Below, in pieces: positions 17,209 to 26,660 of a stretch of DNA of 64,000 bases. The stretch covers positions 62,001 through 126,000 of the forward strand of contig NZ_MLAP01000003.1 of NCBI RefSeq assembly GCF_002272865.1. Direction: 5' to 3'. Below the pieces are notes generated by a model. It searched no databases, was not told where the DNA came from, and worked only from the letters and a program-made list of their open reading frames with translations. A program made the translations under genes and the position numbers. The DNA is from Helicobacter sp. 12S02634-8. GTDB lineage: Bacteria; Campylobacterota; Campylobacteria; Campylobacterales; Helicobacteraceae. How positions within the stretch are numbered: position 1 is the stretch's first letter; each line of letters begins with the position of its first letter.

Positions 17209-18291
17209 ATGGATCTCTTAGACAGGGCGTTCAAGGGAGATAATCTGAACGCAAAAGAACTCGCAAAGCTCTATGAATATGATATTTTCACACTCGGCAA
17301 AGCTGCTGATAGTATCCGCAAAAGTCGGTATGGCAACAAGGTATTTTTCAATATGAATCGCCATATCAACCCGAGCAATATCTGCGCAGATGTGTGTAAA
17401 TTTTGTGCGTTTTCTGCGAGTAGAAAAAACCCCAATCCCTATGAAATGAGTATCGATGAGATCCTTTCTCAAGCAATCGCTTCTTATAAAAGAGGTGCTA
17501 AAGAAGTCCATATCGTCAGTGCTCACAATCCCAACTACACTTATAACTGGTATTTAGAGCTATTCAGTGAGGTCAAAAAGGCACTCCCTGATATCCACAT
17601 CAAGGCAATGACAGCAGCTGAGATTGATTATTTGGATAGAAAATTTGGTATTGGCTACCAAAAGATTTTAGAAGATATTGCCAAAGCAGGGGTGGATTCA
17701 ATGCCTGGTGGGGGGGCAGAGATTTTTGATGAGGGCGTGAGGAGACATATTTGTAATGGCAAGGTCAGTTCTGAGCGCTGGATAGAGATCCATAAATATT
17801 GGCATTTATTGGGCAAGATGAGTAATTGCACAATGCTTTTTGGGCATATCGAAAATCGTGAAAACAGAATCGACCATATGCTAAGAATCAAAAACGCCCA
17901 ACAAGATTTTAATATCGTTGAGGCCAAAAAGGGGGGCTTCAATGCCTTTATTCCCTTGCTTTATCAAAAGCAAAATAATTATTTGAAAGTCGATGTATTC
18001 CCTAGCGGTCAAGAGATTTTAAAAACCATTAGCATTGCAAGGATTATCTTAGAAAATGTTCCCCATATCAAGGCATATTGGGCGACTTTGAGTATGAACC
18101 TTGCTTTAGTAGCGCAAGAGTTTGGGGCTGATGATATGGACGGCACGATTGAAGCAGAGTCGATCCAATCAGCTGGAGGGGCTAAGAGCAAATCGGGTAT
18201 GGGTAAAGATGAGATGGTTTCTCAAATCAAGGACGCAGGTTTTAGGGCGATTGAGCGGGATAGTCTTTATAATGAACTCAAAGAGTGGTGA
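17209..18291 (+). CDS. mqnE: aminofutalosine synthase MqnE
   Basis: A radical SAM enzyme of the futalosine menaquinone pathway that joins 3-enolpyruvylbenzoate to SAM to form aminofutalosine. The length is 360 residues. The cluster motif is NICADVCKFC (C59, C63, C66). HNPNYTYNWYLE and MPGGGAEIF (165-173) distinguish MqnE from MqnC. I prefer the ATG at 17209 because AAGGA lies 6 nt upstream; the ATG at 17194 lacks a site. The order mqnE-bamA-mqnC-M16 peptidase-gatB is the one I recall from H. pylori. Confidence 0.94.
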   Translation: MDLLDRAFKGDNLNAKELAKLYEYDIFTLGKAADSIRKSRYGNKVFFNMNRHINPSNICADVCKFCAFSASRKNPNPYEMSIDEILSQAIASYKRGAKEVHIVSAHNPNYTYNWYLELFSEVKKALPDIHIKAMTAAEIDYLDRKFGIGYQKILEDIAKAGVDSMPGGGAEIFDEGVRRHICNGKVSSERWIEIHKYWHLLGKMSNCTMLFGHIENRENRIDHMLRIKNAQQDFNIVEAKKGGFNAFIPLLYQKQNNYLKVDVFPSGQEILKTISIARIILENVPHIKAYWATLSMNLALVAQEFGADDMDGTIEAESIQSAGGAKSKSGMGKDEMVSQIKDAGFRAIERDSLYNELKEW

Positions 18292-18481
18292 TAATCAGCA
18301 ATCATTAGATATTGCTAGATAAATCTGTCCTCAGATAAATCTATTTTATAAGCCCTATAAGTCCCATCAGTCCCAAGTTGGGGCATATTTTTAAATCTAA
18401 ATTCTATTTTAAGACAAATTCAACTATAATCTGACAGCCTAGCTAGCAATAAAATATAAAATTTCTAAGGGTATTGAGAAA

Positions 18482-20884
18482 TTGCACATCAGAAAACTAA
18501 TAATTCTATTCTTGTTTTTAGGATACACCACCCTCTATGCAGAAAAAATACAGACTATCAAATATGATGGGCTTTTGTATATGTCCCCTATGCTTGCTGG
18601 AGAAGTTACCAATATCCAAGAGGGCGATACGCTTGATCTTGCCAAGCTAGATAAGGCTATTTTAGCGCTATATGGGCAGGGATATTTCAAAGATGTGTAT
18701 GCGACCTTTGATGCAGGCACACTGACATTTCACTTCACCGAAAAACCGCGAGTCGCTAGTATTGAGATCAAAGGCTATGGCACCGAACAAGAAAAAGAAA
18801 CTCTCTATACCCAAATGGGAATCAAAAAAGGCGATACTTTTGATGACCAAAAGCTCGAAAAAGCCAAAAATATCCTAAAAACAGTCCTTGAATACCAAGG
18901 CTACTATGGCACGGTGGTAGAAACAGAGATCACTCCTGTAAGCTCAGATGGGGCATATGCGATCACGCTCAATGTCAATCGCGGGGATAATATCATCATC
19001 ACAAAGGCCACTTATGAGGGCAGAGAAAAGCTCAAAATCCGAGATATCCAATCATTGAGTGCAAACAAAAAACGCGATTTTATGGGCTGGATGTGGGGGC
19101 TCAATGATGGCAAGCTCCATCTCAATGAGCTCGAATATGACAGCCTTAGGATCCAAGATGTCTATATGCGCCACGGATTTTTAGACGCACATATTTCTTC
19201 ACCTTTTTTAAATGCAAATTTTTCTACCTACACAGCTAGCTTGTATTATAAAATCCTTGAGGGGACGCAATATAAAGTTTCAGGGATAGAGATCGATATC
19301 GATAATGAAGTTGTCCCTATTGATAAGCTTCTCAAGGTCGTCAAGGTCAAAAAGAACGATATTTTTAATATCGAAAACCTCCGCACAGATACCCAAATCC
19401 TCAAAAGAGAAATCGCAGATAAAGGTTATGCTTTTGCAGTAGTCAAGCCTGACTTAGACAAAGATGAAGCTGATGGGAGTGTTAAGGTTATCTATCATAT
19501 CCAAGTGGGTGATAAAGTCCATATCAGTGATGTGATCATCTCAGGCAACACACGCACAAGCGATCGGATTATTCGCCGTGAAATCCTCCTAGCCCCCGGG
19601 GATCAATACAGCTTGAGTAAGGTCAATAATTCTGAAAATGCCCTCAGGCGCTTGGGATTTTTCGATAATGTCAAAATCGAAGAAAGGCGTGTGAGTGCTG
19701 ATTCTATGGATTTGCTAGTCAATGTCCAAGAGGGTAGGACAGGGCAGTTGCAGTTTGGTCTGGGGTATGGGAGTTATGGGGGCTTGATGATCAATGGCTC
19801 TGTGAGCGAGCGCAATCTCTTTGGCACAGGGCAGAGTGGGAGTATCTATGCAAATATCTCAACAGGGACAGGAGCGAGCTATACCAACTCCGCAGGTATC
19901 CGCAATAGCGGGCAGCAGTTCTCGGGCAATATTTCTTTGAGTAATCCTAGGATTTTTGATAGCCGTTATAGCACCTCAGCCAATCTCTATGCCAACTATT
20001 ATGTCAATTATCAATATGTCGAGCAATCAGGGGGCTTTGGCTTCACAGCAGGGCGGCTTTTGACTAATACTTTGCGTGTGAGTTTGGGCTATGATATCAA
20101 TGCAATCAAGACTTTTAATTTCTCATCGCCACTCTATGAGATGTATTATTCTTCCAAGACACAGACTTTTGATGGTGGCAAGCTCCAGGGGATGTGGAAC
20201 AGAGATTATCATATCCCTATCACCAGCTCCATCACGCCAAGTATCAGCTTTGATAATACCGATGATTATTATTTCCCCAAAAACGGGATCATCGCTTCAG
20301 CTTATGCGCAGTTCAATGGTATCGGTGGGAATGTGAGAAATACCAAGCTTTATGCAAAGTTTGCAGGCTATTATCATCTCAAAAATCTCATCGGTCTTGA
20401 CCTCATCGCCCGATACAAGGCACAAGGGGGATATATTTTCCGTTATAGTCCCCAAGACTTTTTGGCTATCAACAATACCTTTTATATGGGGGGTGTGACA
20501 ACGATCCGAGGTTTCCAGAGCGGCTCAGTCAGCCCAAGAGATCCCTATGGGCTATGGGTAGGGGGCGATGGGTTGTTTACTAATTCTGTGGAGTTGAGCT
20601 ATGGGCTTTTAGAAGCAGCGAAAATGCGGATATCGGCTTATTTTGATTATGGATTTATCACTTATAAAGGTCTTTTGCACTATCCCAAGGTAGCTGATTT
20701 CAAAAACTATGGCGTCCCAGGTCATGGCAAAGAACAGCTAGAATGGCGTGCGGCTACAGGCGTGGCACTTGAGTGGGTATCTCCTATTGGCCCGATTGTG
20801 CTAGTATTCCCTATCAAGGTATTTAACAAGCAAGCAGGTGATTATACCTCAAACTTTGAATTCACGATGGGGACGAGATTTTAA
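18482..20884 (+). CDS. bamA: outer-membrane protein assembly factor BamA (Omp85)
   Basis: About 800 residues. The first 20 form a signal peptide ([16 protein letters not shown]). POTRA-type repeats follow, with [16 protein letters not shown] in the last one. The C-terminal Omp85 barrel has the lid-lock-like VRGF equivalent [15 protein letters not shown] and ends with the aromatic residue Phe in EFTMGTRF. BamA inserts beta-barrel proteins into the outer membrane and is essential. The start is TTG at 18482, with AAGGG about 10 nt upstream. mqnC follows after 9 bp. Confidence 0.94.
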   Translation: MHIRKLIILFLFLGYTTLYAEKIQTIKYDGLLYMSPMLAGEVTNIQEGDTLDLAKLDKAILALYGQGYFKDVYATFDAGTLTFHFTEKPRVASIEIKGYGTEQEKETLYTQMGIKKGDTFDDQKLEKAKNILKTVLEYQGYYGTVVETEITPVSSDGAYAITLNVNRGDNIIITKATYEGREKLKIRDIQSLSANKKRDFMGWMWGLNDGKLHLNELEYDSLRIQDVYMRHGFLDAHISSPFLNANFSTYTASLYYKILEGTQYKVSGIEIDIDNEVVPIDKLLKVVKVKKNDIFNIENLRTDTQILKREIADKGYAFAVVKPDLDKDEADGSVKVIYHIQVGDKVHISDVIISGNTRTSDRIIRREILLAPGDQYSLSKVNNSENALRRLGFFDNVKIEERRVSADSMDLLVNVQEGRTGQLQFGLGYGSYGGLMINGSVSERNLFGTGQSGSIYANISTGTGASYTNSAGIRNSGQQFSGNISLSNPRIFDSRYSTSANLYANYYVNYQYVEQSGGFGFTAGRLLTNTLRVSLGYDINAIKTFNFSSPLYEMYYSSKTQTFDGGKLQGMWNRDYHIPITSSITPSISFDNTDDYYFPKNGIIASAYAQFNGIGGNVRNTKLYAKFAGYYHLKNLIGLDLIARYKAQGGYIFRYSPQDFLAINNTFYMGGVTTIRGFQSGSVSPRDPYGLWVGGDGLFTNSVELSYGLLEAAKMRISAYFDYGFITYKGLLHYPKVADFKNYGVPGHGKEQLEWRAATGVALEWVSPIGPIVLVFPIKVFNKQAGDYTSNFEFTMGTRF

Positions 20885-20893
20885 GGAAATATT

Positions 20894-21940
20894 ATGGAAC
20901 GAATCAGCAATGATGAAATACTGCATTTGATGCAAACAGCTTCACTCAAAGAGCTAGGCGAGATGGCGAGCAAAAAAAAGCAAGAGCTCCATCCCGATAA
21001 AATCACAACTTTTGTTGTCGATCGCAATATCAACTATACCAACATCTGTTGGGTGGATTGTAAATTTTGTGCGTTTAAGAGAAACCTCAATGAAGAGGGG
21101 CAGTATGTTTTGAGCTTTGAAGAAATCGACCAAAAGATTGATGAACTCATCGCTATTGGAGGGACACAGATCCTCTTTCAAGGGGGCGTGCACCCTAAGC
21201 TCAAGATTGATTATTATCAAGACTTAGTATCCCATATCCATCAAAAATACCCCGATATCACGATACACGGCTTTTCAGCCATTGAGATTGATTATATCGC
21301 TAAGGTTTCTAAACTCAGCATTACAGAAGTCCTCCAAAGACTCAAAGCAGCTGGCTTGAGTTCGATACCTGGTGCAGGCGCAGAGGTCTTGAGCGATCGT
21401 GTGCGCGATATTATCGCTCCTAAAAAGCTTTCTTCTGATGAGTGGATCCAAGTCCATAGACTCGCCCACCAACAAGACATCAAAAGCACAGCAACAATGA
21501 TGTTTGGCAGCGTGGATAATGATATGGATATTATCAAGCATTGGGAATATGTGCGTAATCTCCAAGATGAAACGGGAGGTTTTAGGGCTTTTATCCTTTG
21601 GAGTTTCCAGCCTGATAACACCCCTCTCCAAAAAGAAATGCCCCATATCACAAAAGCCTCAAGTATGCGTTATCTCAGACTTCTAGCTTGCAGCCGCTTG
21701 TATTTGGATAATGTCAGAAATATTCAAAGTTCTTGGGTCACGCAAGGCTCACATATCGGTCAGTTGGCCTTGCTCTTTGGGGCAAATGACCTAGGCAGCA
21801 CGATGATGGAAGAAAATGTCGTATCTGCTGCGGGCGCTAGCCACTCCATGAACGAAGAAGAGATGATAAATCTCATCAAAGACATTGGCGAATATCCCGC
21901 CAAACGAAACACAGCTTATGAAATCCTCAAAAGGTATTAA
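20894..21940 (+). CDS. mqnC: cyclic dehypoxanthinyl futalosine synthase MqnC
   Basis: A 348-residue radical SAM protein that cyclises dehypoxanthine futalosine in menaquinone synthesis. The cluster cysteines are C52, C56 and C59 (NICWVDCKFC). IPGAGAEVLSDRVRD takes the place of the MqnE PGGGAEIF block, and VTQGSHIGQLALLFGANDLGST near the end is typical of MqnC. With mqnE and mqnX, three pathway genes are in this window. Confidence 0.94.
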   Translation: MERISNDEILHLMQTASLKELGEMASKKKQELHPDKITTFVVDRNINYTNICWVDCKFCAFKRNLNEEGQYVLSFEEIDQKIDELIAIGGTQILFQGGVHPKLKIDYYQDLVSHIHQKYPDITIHGFSAIEIDYIAKVSKLSITEVLQRLKAAGLSSIPGAGAEVLSDRVRDIIAPKKLSSDEWIQVHRLAHQQDIKSTATMMFGSVDNDMDIIKHWEYVRNLQDETGGFRAFILWSFQPDNTPLQKEMPHITKASSMRYLRLLACSRLYLDNVRNIQSSWVTQGSHIGQLALLFGANDLGSTMMEENVVSAAGASHSMNEEEMINLIKDIGEYPAKRNTAYEILKRY

Positions 21941-21949
21941 AGGTCTTCA

Positions 21950-23260
21950 ATGAAAAATTTAATGGTGATGTTATTGCTATTTTTAGGAGTTTATATGAAC
22001 GCAAATACCCCCTCGGATAATATCAAATTCTATGAGGTCAATTCCCTCAAAATCCCTGTTCTCTATGAAGAATCCTCTTTATTGCCTATTGGCTCGATAC
22101 AGCTAGTTTTTATCGGTGGGGGGAGTGTGTATGATGGAGATAAGATTGGGCTAGCAAGACTGGGGGCAAGTATCCTCAATGAGGGCACTAAAGAGCTTGG
22201 GGCTACAAAGTTTTCCCAAGCCCTAGAGCAAAAAGCTATCGATATCAGTGCAAACGCAGGGACTCAGACTCTAGGGATTACATTGAATTTCCTCAAAGAA
22301 GAGCAAAAAGATGCCATTAACTTTTTACACGACTTGATCCAATCGCCCAATCTCACGCAAGACACACTCAAAAAGGTGCAGACACGGACAATTTCAGGGC
22401 TATTGAATAAAAAAAATGATTTTGATTATATTGCTAGAGAAACCTTGATGGGGTTGTTGTTTCAAAATACGCCTTTGGCCCACCCTGCGCTAGGGACTAT
22501 CCAGAGTGTAGAGGGGATCGGGCTTGCTGATATTAAGGCTTATATCCGAGAAAATCTCGCACTCTCAAGGCTTGTGATTATCATCGGTGGGGATATAAAT
22601 ATCGATAAGACTCTAGCAATGCTAAAGCCTCTTTTGGATACATTACCCATAGGGCAAAAGGTCAGCGCCCACCACTATGAGGCCAATCCCAAATCAAGGG
22701 AAAAGATTCTCTATAAAGACACGCAACAAGCTTATATTTATTTTGGCTCTCCTTTTGTGATGGGTGATCTCAAAAAAGATGCTTACAAGGCCAAGGTGAT
22801 GTCTTTGATACTTGGGGCAAATGGGTTTGGCTCTAGGCTGATGGAAGAGATCCGTGTTAAAAGGGGATTAGCGTATTCAGCATACATGCGTGTGGCGATG
22901 GATAATATCGCTAGCTATACCACTGGTTATTTGCAAACAGAGCTCAAAAATCAGAGCAAAAGCATTGAACTCATCAAACAAGTCATTGATACATTTATCC
23001 AAAAAGGTGTCACACAACAAGAGCTCGATGATGCCAAAAAGTTTTTACTCGGTTCAGAGCCTTTGCGTAATGAAACTCTCTCAGGGCGATTGTATGCGAA
23101 ATTCCATAACTTTTATCTGGGCTTGCCATTGGATTTTGATCAAACAGAGCTCAAGCAAATCCAAGATTTGAGCCTCAAAGAACTCAATGACTACATCAAA
23201 TCCCATACCGAAATCAAAAACTTGAGCTTTGGTATCGTGAGCAAAAAGGAGGGCAAATGA
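21950..23260 (+). CDS. M16-family peptidase-like protein, probably exported, lacking the zinc motif
   Basis: A 436-residue protein with a signal-peptide-like start ([15 protein letters not shown]) and two M16 halves ([43 protein letters not shown]). The HxxEH zinc-binding sequence of active M16 peptidases is absent; the equivalent position reads [12 protein letters not shown]. Such subunits usually work with an active partner or as chaperones. The arginine/tyrosine substrate-clamp motif in the C-terminal half (RGLAYS) is kept. It follows mqnC by 9 bp and overlaps gatB by 4 bp, as for the H. pylori ymxG-like gene. Confidence 0.85.
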   Translation: MKNLMVMLLLFLGVYMNANTPSDNIKFYEVNSLKIPVLYEESSLLPIGSIQLVFIGGGSVYDGDKIGLARLGASILNEGTKELGATKFSQALEQKAIDISANAGTQTLGITLNFLKEEQKDAINFLHDLIQSPNLTQDTLKKVQTRTISGLLNKKNDFDYIARETLMGLLFQNTPLAHPALGTIQSVEGIGLADIKAYIRENLALSRLVIIIGGDINIDKTLAMLKPLLDTLPIGQKVSAHHYEANPKSREKILYKDTQQAYIYFGSPFVMGDLKKDAYKAKVMSLILGANGFGSRLMEEIRVKRGLAYSAYMRVAMDNIASYTTGYLQTELKNQSKSIELIKQVIDTFIQKGVTQQELDDAKKFLLGSEPLRNETLSGRLYAKFHNFYLGLPLDFDQTELKQIQDLSLKELNDYIKSHTEIKNLSFGIVSKKEGK

Positions 23261-24687
23261 GCCGATTTGAAACGATTATTGGGCTTGAAGTCCACGTCCA
23301 GCTCAATACCCAAACAAAGATTTTTTGTGCTTGCCCTACAAGCTTTGGTAGTGAGCCCAATACATATGTATGCCCCACTTGTTTGGGGCTCCCCGGAGCG
23401 CTTCCTGTGCTCAATCGCGAAGCCCTCAAAAAAGCTATTCAATTTGGCACAGCTATCCAAGCCCCCATCAACCAAGGGTCTATTTTTGCTAGAAAAAACT
23501 ACTTTTATCCTGATTTGCCAAAAGCCTATCAAATCTCACAATTTGAAATCCCCATCGTAGGTAAGGGGAGCTTGAATATCACAATAGGCGATCAGGAGAA
23601 AACAATCGGTATCACGCGTGCGCATATGGAAGAAGACGCGGGCAAAAATATCCACGAAGATAGCTATTCTCAAGTCGATCTCAATCGTGCTTGCACGCCC
23701 TTGCTTGAGATTGTGTCTGAACCTGATATGCGTAGCAGTGATGAAGCGATTGCGTATTTGAAAAAACTCCACTCGATTGTGCGATTCATCGGTATTTCAG
23801 ATGCGAATATGCAAGAGGGGAGTTTCCGCTGTGATGCTAATGTGTCGATCCGTCCGTATGGAGAGAGCAAGCTTTATACAAGAGTAGAGATCAAAAATCT
23901 CAATAGTTTCAAGTTTATCCAAAAGGCTATCGAATATGAAGTAGCGCGCCAGATTCAGGCGTGGGAAGAAGGCAAATATAGCCAAGAGATTGTGCAAGAA
24001 ACAAGACTATTTGATACACAAAAAGGTATCACGCGATCCATGCGAGGCAAGGAAGAGGCAGCAGATTATCGATATTTCCCCGATCCTGACCTTTTGCCTG
24101 TGTATATCGATACAGAACTTTTGCAAGAGGGGCAAAAGATCGCTGAACTCCCTGATGAGAAGAAAAATAGATATATGCAGAGCTTTGGTATCAAAGAGAG
24201 CGATGCACTTGTGCTGATTAGTGATTTGGAATTAGCGAGCTATTTTGAGGCAATGCTAGAGTTTGGGGCTAGTCCTAAAGGCAGCGTGACTTGGCTAGCT
24301 ACAGAGCTTTTGGGGCGGCTTAAGGGCGATATGAATTTGCATAATTGCGGCATTGATCCAAAGACTTTGAGTATCTTAGTCCAAAGAATTGATGGGGGCA
24401 AGATCAGCGGGAAGAGTGCTAAAGAAATCCTTGATACGCTCATAGAACAAAAAGGTGGCGATGTTGATGGACTGATCCAATCGCTAGGGCTAGCTCAAAT
24501 CAATGATGATGGAGCGATTTTGCAAGCGATTGATAGTGTTTTGAATACACATACTGACAAGGTCGCTGAATACAAAAATGGCAAAGACAAAATGTTTGGC
24601 TTTTTTGTTGGGCAAATCATGAAAAATACAAAAGGTATCAACCCCGCTCGGGTTAATGAGCTGCTCAAAGAAAGGCTAGGTCAGTAG
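23257..24687 (+). CDS. gatB: aspartyl/glutamyl-tRNA amidotransferase subunit B
   Basis: A 476-residue GatB. It starts [17 protein letters not shown] and contains [32 protein letters not shown] and [11 protein letters not shown], all family signatures. The C-terminal tail domain (about 400-476) binds tRNA. The enzyme amidates Glu-tRNA(Gln) and Asp-tRNA(Asn) with GatA and GatC, which are not in this window. The start overlaps the upstream peptidase-like gene by 4 bp (ATGA). Confidence 0.97.
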   Translation: MSRFETIIGLEVHVQLNTQTKIFCACPTSFGSEPNTYVCPTCLGLPGALPVLNREALKKAIQFGTAIQAPINQGSIFARKNYFYPDLPKAYQISQFEIPIVGKGSLNITIGDQEKTIGITRAHMEEDAGKNIHEDSYSQVDLNRACTPLLEIVSEPDMRSSDEAIAYLKKLHSIVRFIGISDANMQEGSFRCDANVSIRPYGESKLYTRVEIKNLNSFKFIQKAIEYEVARQIQAWEEGKYSQEIVQETRLFDTQKGITRSMRGKEEAADYRYFPDPDLLPVYIDTELLQEGQKIAELPDEKKNRYMQSFGIKESDALVLISDLELASYFEAMLEFGASPKGSVTWLATELLGRLKGDMNLHNCGIDPKTLSILVQRIDGGKISGKSAKEILDTLIEQKGGDVDGLIQSLGLAQINDDGAILQAIDSVLNTHTDKVAEYKNGKDKMFGFFVGQIMKNTKGINPARVNELLKERLGQ

Positions 24688-24693
24688 CTTGAT

Positions 24694-25035
24694 ATGGGGA
24701 TTGTTGTATCTGTTTTGTTTTTTCTTTTGGCTTGTGTTTTTGAAGTCGGTGGAGGGTATTTAGTATGGATCTGGCTCAAAGGCGGCAAGCCCCTTTGGGT
24801 TGGGCTTATCGGTGGGATTTTTTTGGTAATTTATGGCTTGGTAGCGACATTGCAGACGCAGTCTTTTGGGCGCGTGTTTGCGGGGTATGGTGGTTTTTTT
24901 ATTGTTTTTTCATTGTTGTGGGCGTATGCATTTGATGGATTCAGGCCAGATCGGTATGATGTGATCGGCTCTGTGGTGATTCTTTTGGGCGTGGGGATTA
25001 TGCTCTATATGCCGCGTAATCATTTGAGCTTTTGA
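24694..25035 (+). CDS. YnfA family (UPF0060) small membrane protein
   Basis: A 113-residue protein with four hydrophobic segments. It has the family signature FEVGGGYLVW near the N-terminus, LQTQSFGRVFAGYGG in the middle and FDGFRPDRYDVIG before the last helix. YnfA proteins resemble small multidrug resistance transporters; function in this organism is unknown. It begins 6 bp after gatB and is probably co-transcribed. The following gene is convergent. Confidence 0.85.
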   Translation: MGIVVSVLFFLLACVFEVGGGYLVWIWLKGGKPLWVGLIGGIFLVIYGLVATLQTQSFGRVFAGYGGFFIVFSLLWAYAFDGFRPDRYDVIGSVVILLGVGIMLYMPRNHLSF

Positions 25036-25047
25036 GCGATTTTTCTT

Positions 25048-26649
25048 TTAAAGACCTTTTAGCAGACCATTTAAGAGGTTTTTGACCTTTTCTTGCTTTT
25101 CTTGTGGGACATATTTTTCTATCACTCCTTGAGCACCCTTATCGAGGGCGTCTTTGATTTGATTTTTGAGTAATGCGCTTGTATCGATCACTACTTTTGG
25201 GGCTTGCAGATTGCCACTGAGCCAGATGGGGACAGGAGTATTTTTGAGGGAAACATTGATTTGAGAAGCGATGGTGTTTTTCTCTAAGTCAATACGCAGA
25301 TGATCTGATTTTATAGAAACTTCTTGGCTTGCCATATCAAGCTTGGTATCAAGGGCTTTGTGATTGATGGTGGTAGTGAGGTTTGCTGTGTGAAAAACTT
25401 GGCTAGGGAGGTCGAGCTTTGTGTATTTTTTGACTGCGTCTGTGAGATGGCTGCGGGCGAGCTTGCCGTTTTGGAGCAAAAGGGTGAGTGTGCCATTTTG
25501 GTCTGAGAGATTATAGCTAAAATCCCCATTGCTAGAGGCATTAAAGACTTGAGGGATAGCAAAGAGAGCAAGGATATTTTTAGAAGGTATGCTATCAAGA
25601 TGTCCCTCTAAAATCTTGTCTTTGAGTTTTCCTTGGAGCTTGCCCCCTAAGGAGCTGGAGAAGAAGTCTAGCTCTAATCCCTTGGCATAACGGATATAAC
25701 CATTTGCATTGAAAGTGCCGTTTAGATGGAGCTTGAGTAAGGGGGATAGACTTTTTAGGTCAGGGAGTGAGAGTTCATAGAGTGCGTGGAGTGATTGATG
25801 GGGAATATCCCAATGTATTTGCTTGAACTTTGCACTGCCTATGGGAGATGTGAGATCGATATTAGTCTGGAGTTTAGCGTCTTTGAAGATGGCTTGCCCG
25901 TTGAGGTCAAACTTTATCTTAGAACTTTTGGGGCTAGGAGCGTGGCTTGCTAAGGCGTTGGGCGTGTTGGGCGTGAAGGCGGCATTAGAGGTGTGTGCTA
26001 GGATTTTGCCCTCTAGGAGGTTGAGGGCATTTCTTGTAAAATCAGCTTGTATCCATAGCACGCCCTGTATGCCTTGGATGGATTTGATAGAGGGGCTAAG
26101 CTCTAATATCTCTGCTAGGTCTGCTAGGTTTTGGAGCTTGGGGTTTGTGGTGCTAGTGAGTGTTTGGAGCTTGAAGTCTTTGATGGTTGCGTGTATTTGG
26201 GTAGCAGAATCAGCGATATTGCTTTGAGCTTTGAGTTTAAAATCTCTAAATTTCCCCTCTAAAATCCCGCTAGCTATGGGGATACTCTTATCTGTCTTGT
26301 TATCAGATATATTTTGCGCTGTGATATAAAACTGGGTATGGAGATTTTGAGAAAAAAGTGAAAAATCCCCATTAAAAGTAGCGAGGATTTTGTATCCTTG
26401 CTCTTTATGGCCTTTATGCTTTGGCTTGTCTATGGGATATTCTAGGACAATGCTTGCTTGAGAGGGGCGTAATGAAAATTTCTGCACATACACAGCTATC
26501 GGGGAGTGTTTGTTGATAATAGACTGCACTAAGGGCTTAAAGAGGTCATTTCCAAGTTGCGTGAAAAGCAAGGCATAGATAAGGCTTAAGACGATGAGTA
26601 AAGTCCCAAGTAAGTAAAACACAGCCCTTTTCTGCCTTGTTTGCTTCAA
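25048..26649 (-). CDS. AsmA-like / DUF748-type membrane-anchored protein
   Basis: A 533-residue protein with one N-terminal transmembrane helix (VFYLLGTLLIVLSLIYALLF). A long beta-rich periplasmic part follows, then an amphipathic C-terminus. The build and repeats such as LEGHLDSIPSKNI and GTFNANGYIRY resemble AsmA/TamB-like bridge proteins, which move or organise outer-membrane lipids. This is a fold-level impression, not a motif match. The start is TTG at 26649 with AAAGGA 6 nt upstream. It follows ccsBA by 11 bp on the same strand. Confidence 0.6.
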   Translation of the reverse strand: MKQTRQKRAVFYLLGTLLIVLSLIYALLFTQLGNDLFKPLVQSIINKHSPIAVYVQKFSLRPSQASIVLEYPIDKPKHKGHKEQGYKILATFNGDFSLFSQNLHTQFYITAQNISDNKTDKSIPIASGILEGKFRDFKLKAQSNIADSATQIHATIKDFKLQTLTSTTNPKLQNLADLAEILELSPSIKSIQGIQGVLWIQADFTRNALNLLEGKILAHTSNAAFTPNTPNALASHAPSPKSSKIKFDLNGQAIFKDAKLQTNIDLTSPIGSAKFKQIHWDIPHQSLHALYELSLPDLKSLSPLLKLHLNGTFNANGYIRYAKGLELDFFSSSLGGKLQGKLKDKILEGHLDSIPSKNILALFAIPQVFNASSNGDFSYNLSDQNGTLTLLLQNGKLARSHLTDAVKKYTKLDLPSQVFHTANLTTTINHKALDTKLDMASQEVSIKSDHLRIDLEKNTIASQINVSLKNTPVPIWLSGNLQAPKVVIDTSALLKNQIKDALDKGAQGVIEKYVPQEKQEKVKNLLNGLLKGL

Positions 26650-26660
26650 TATAATCCTTT

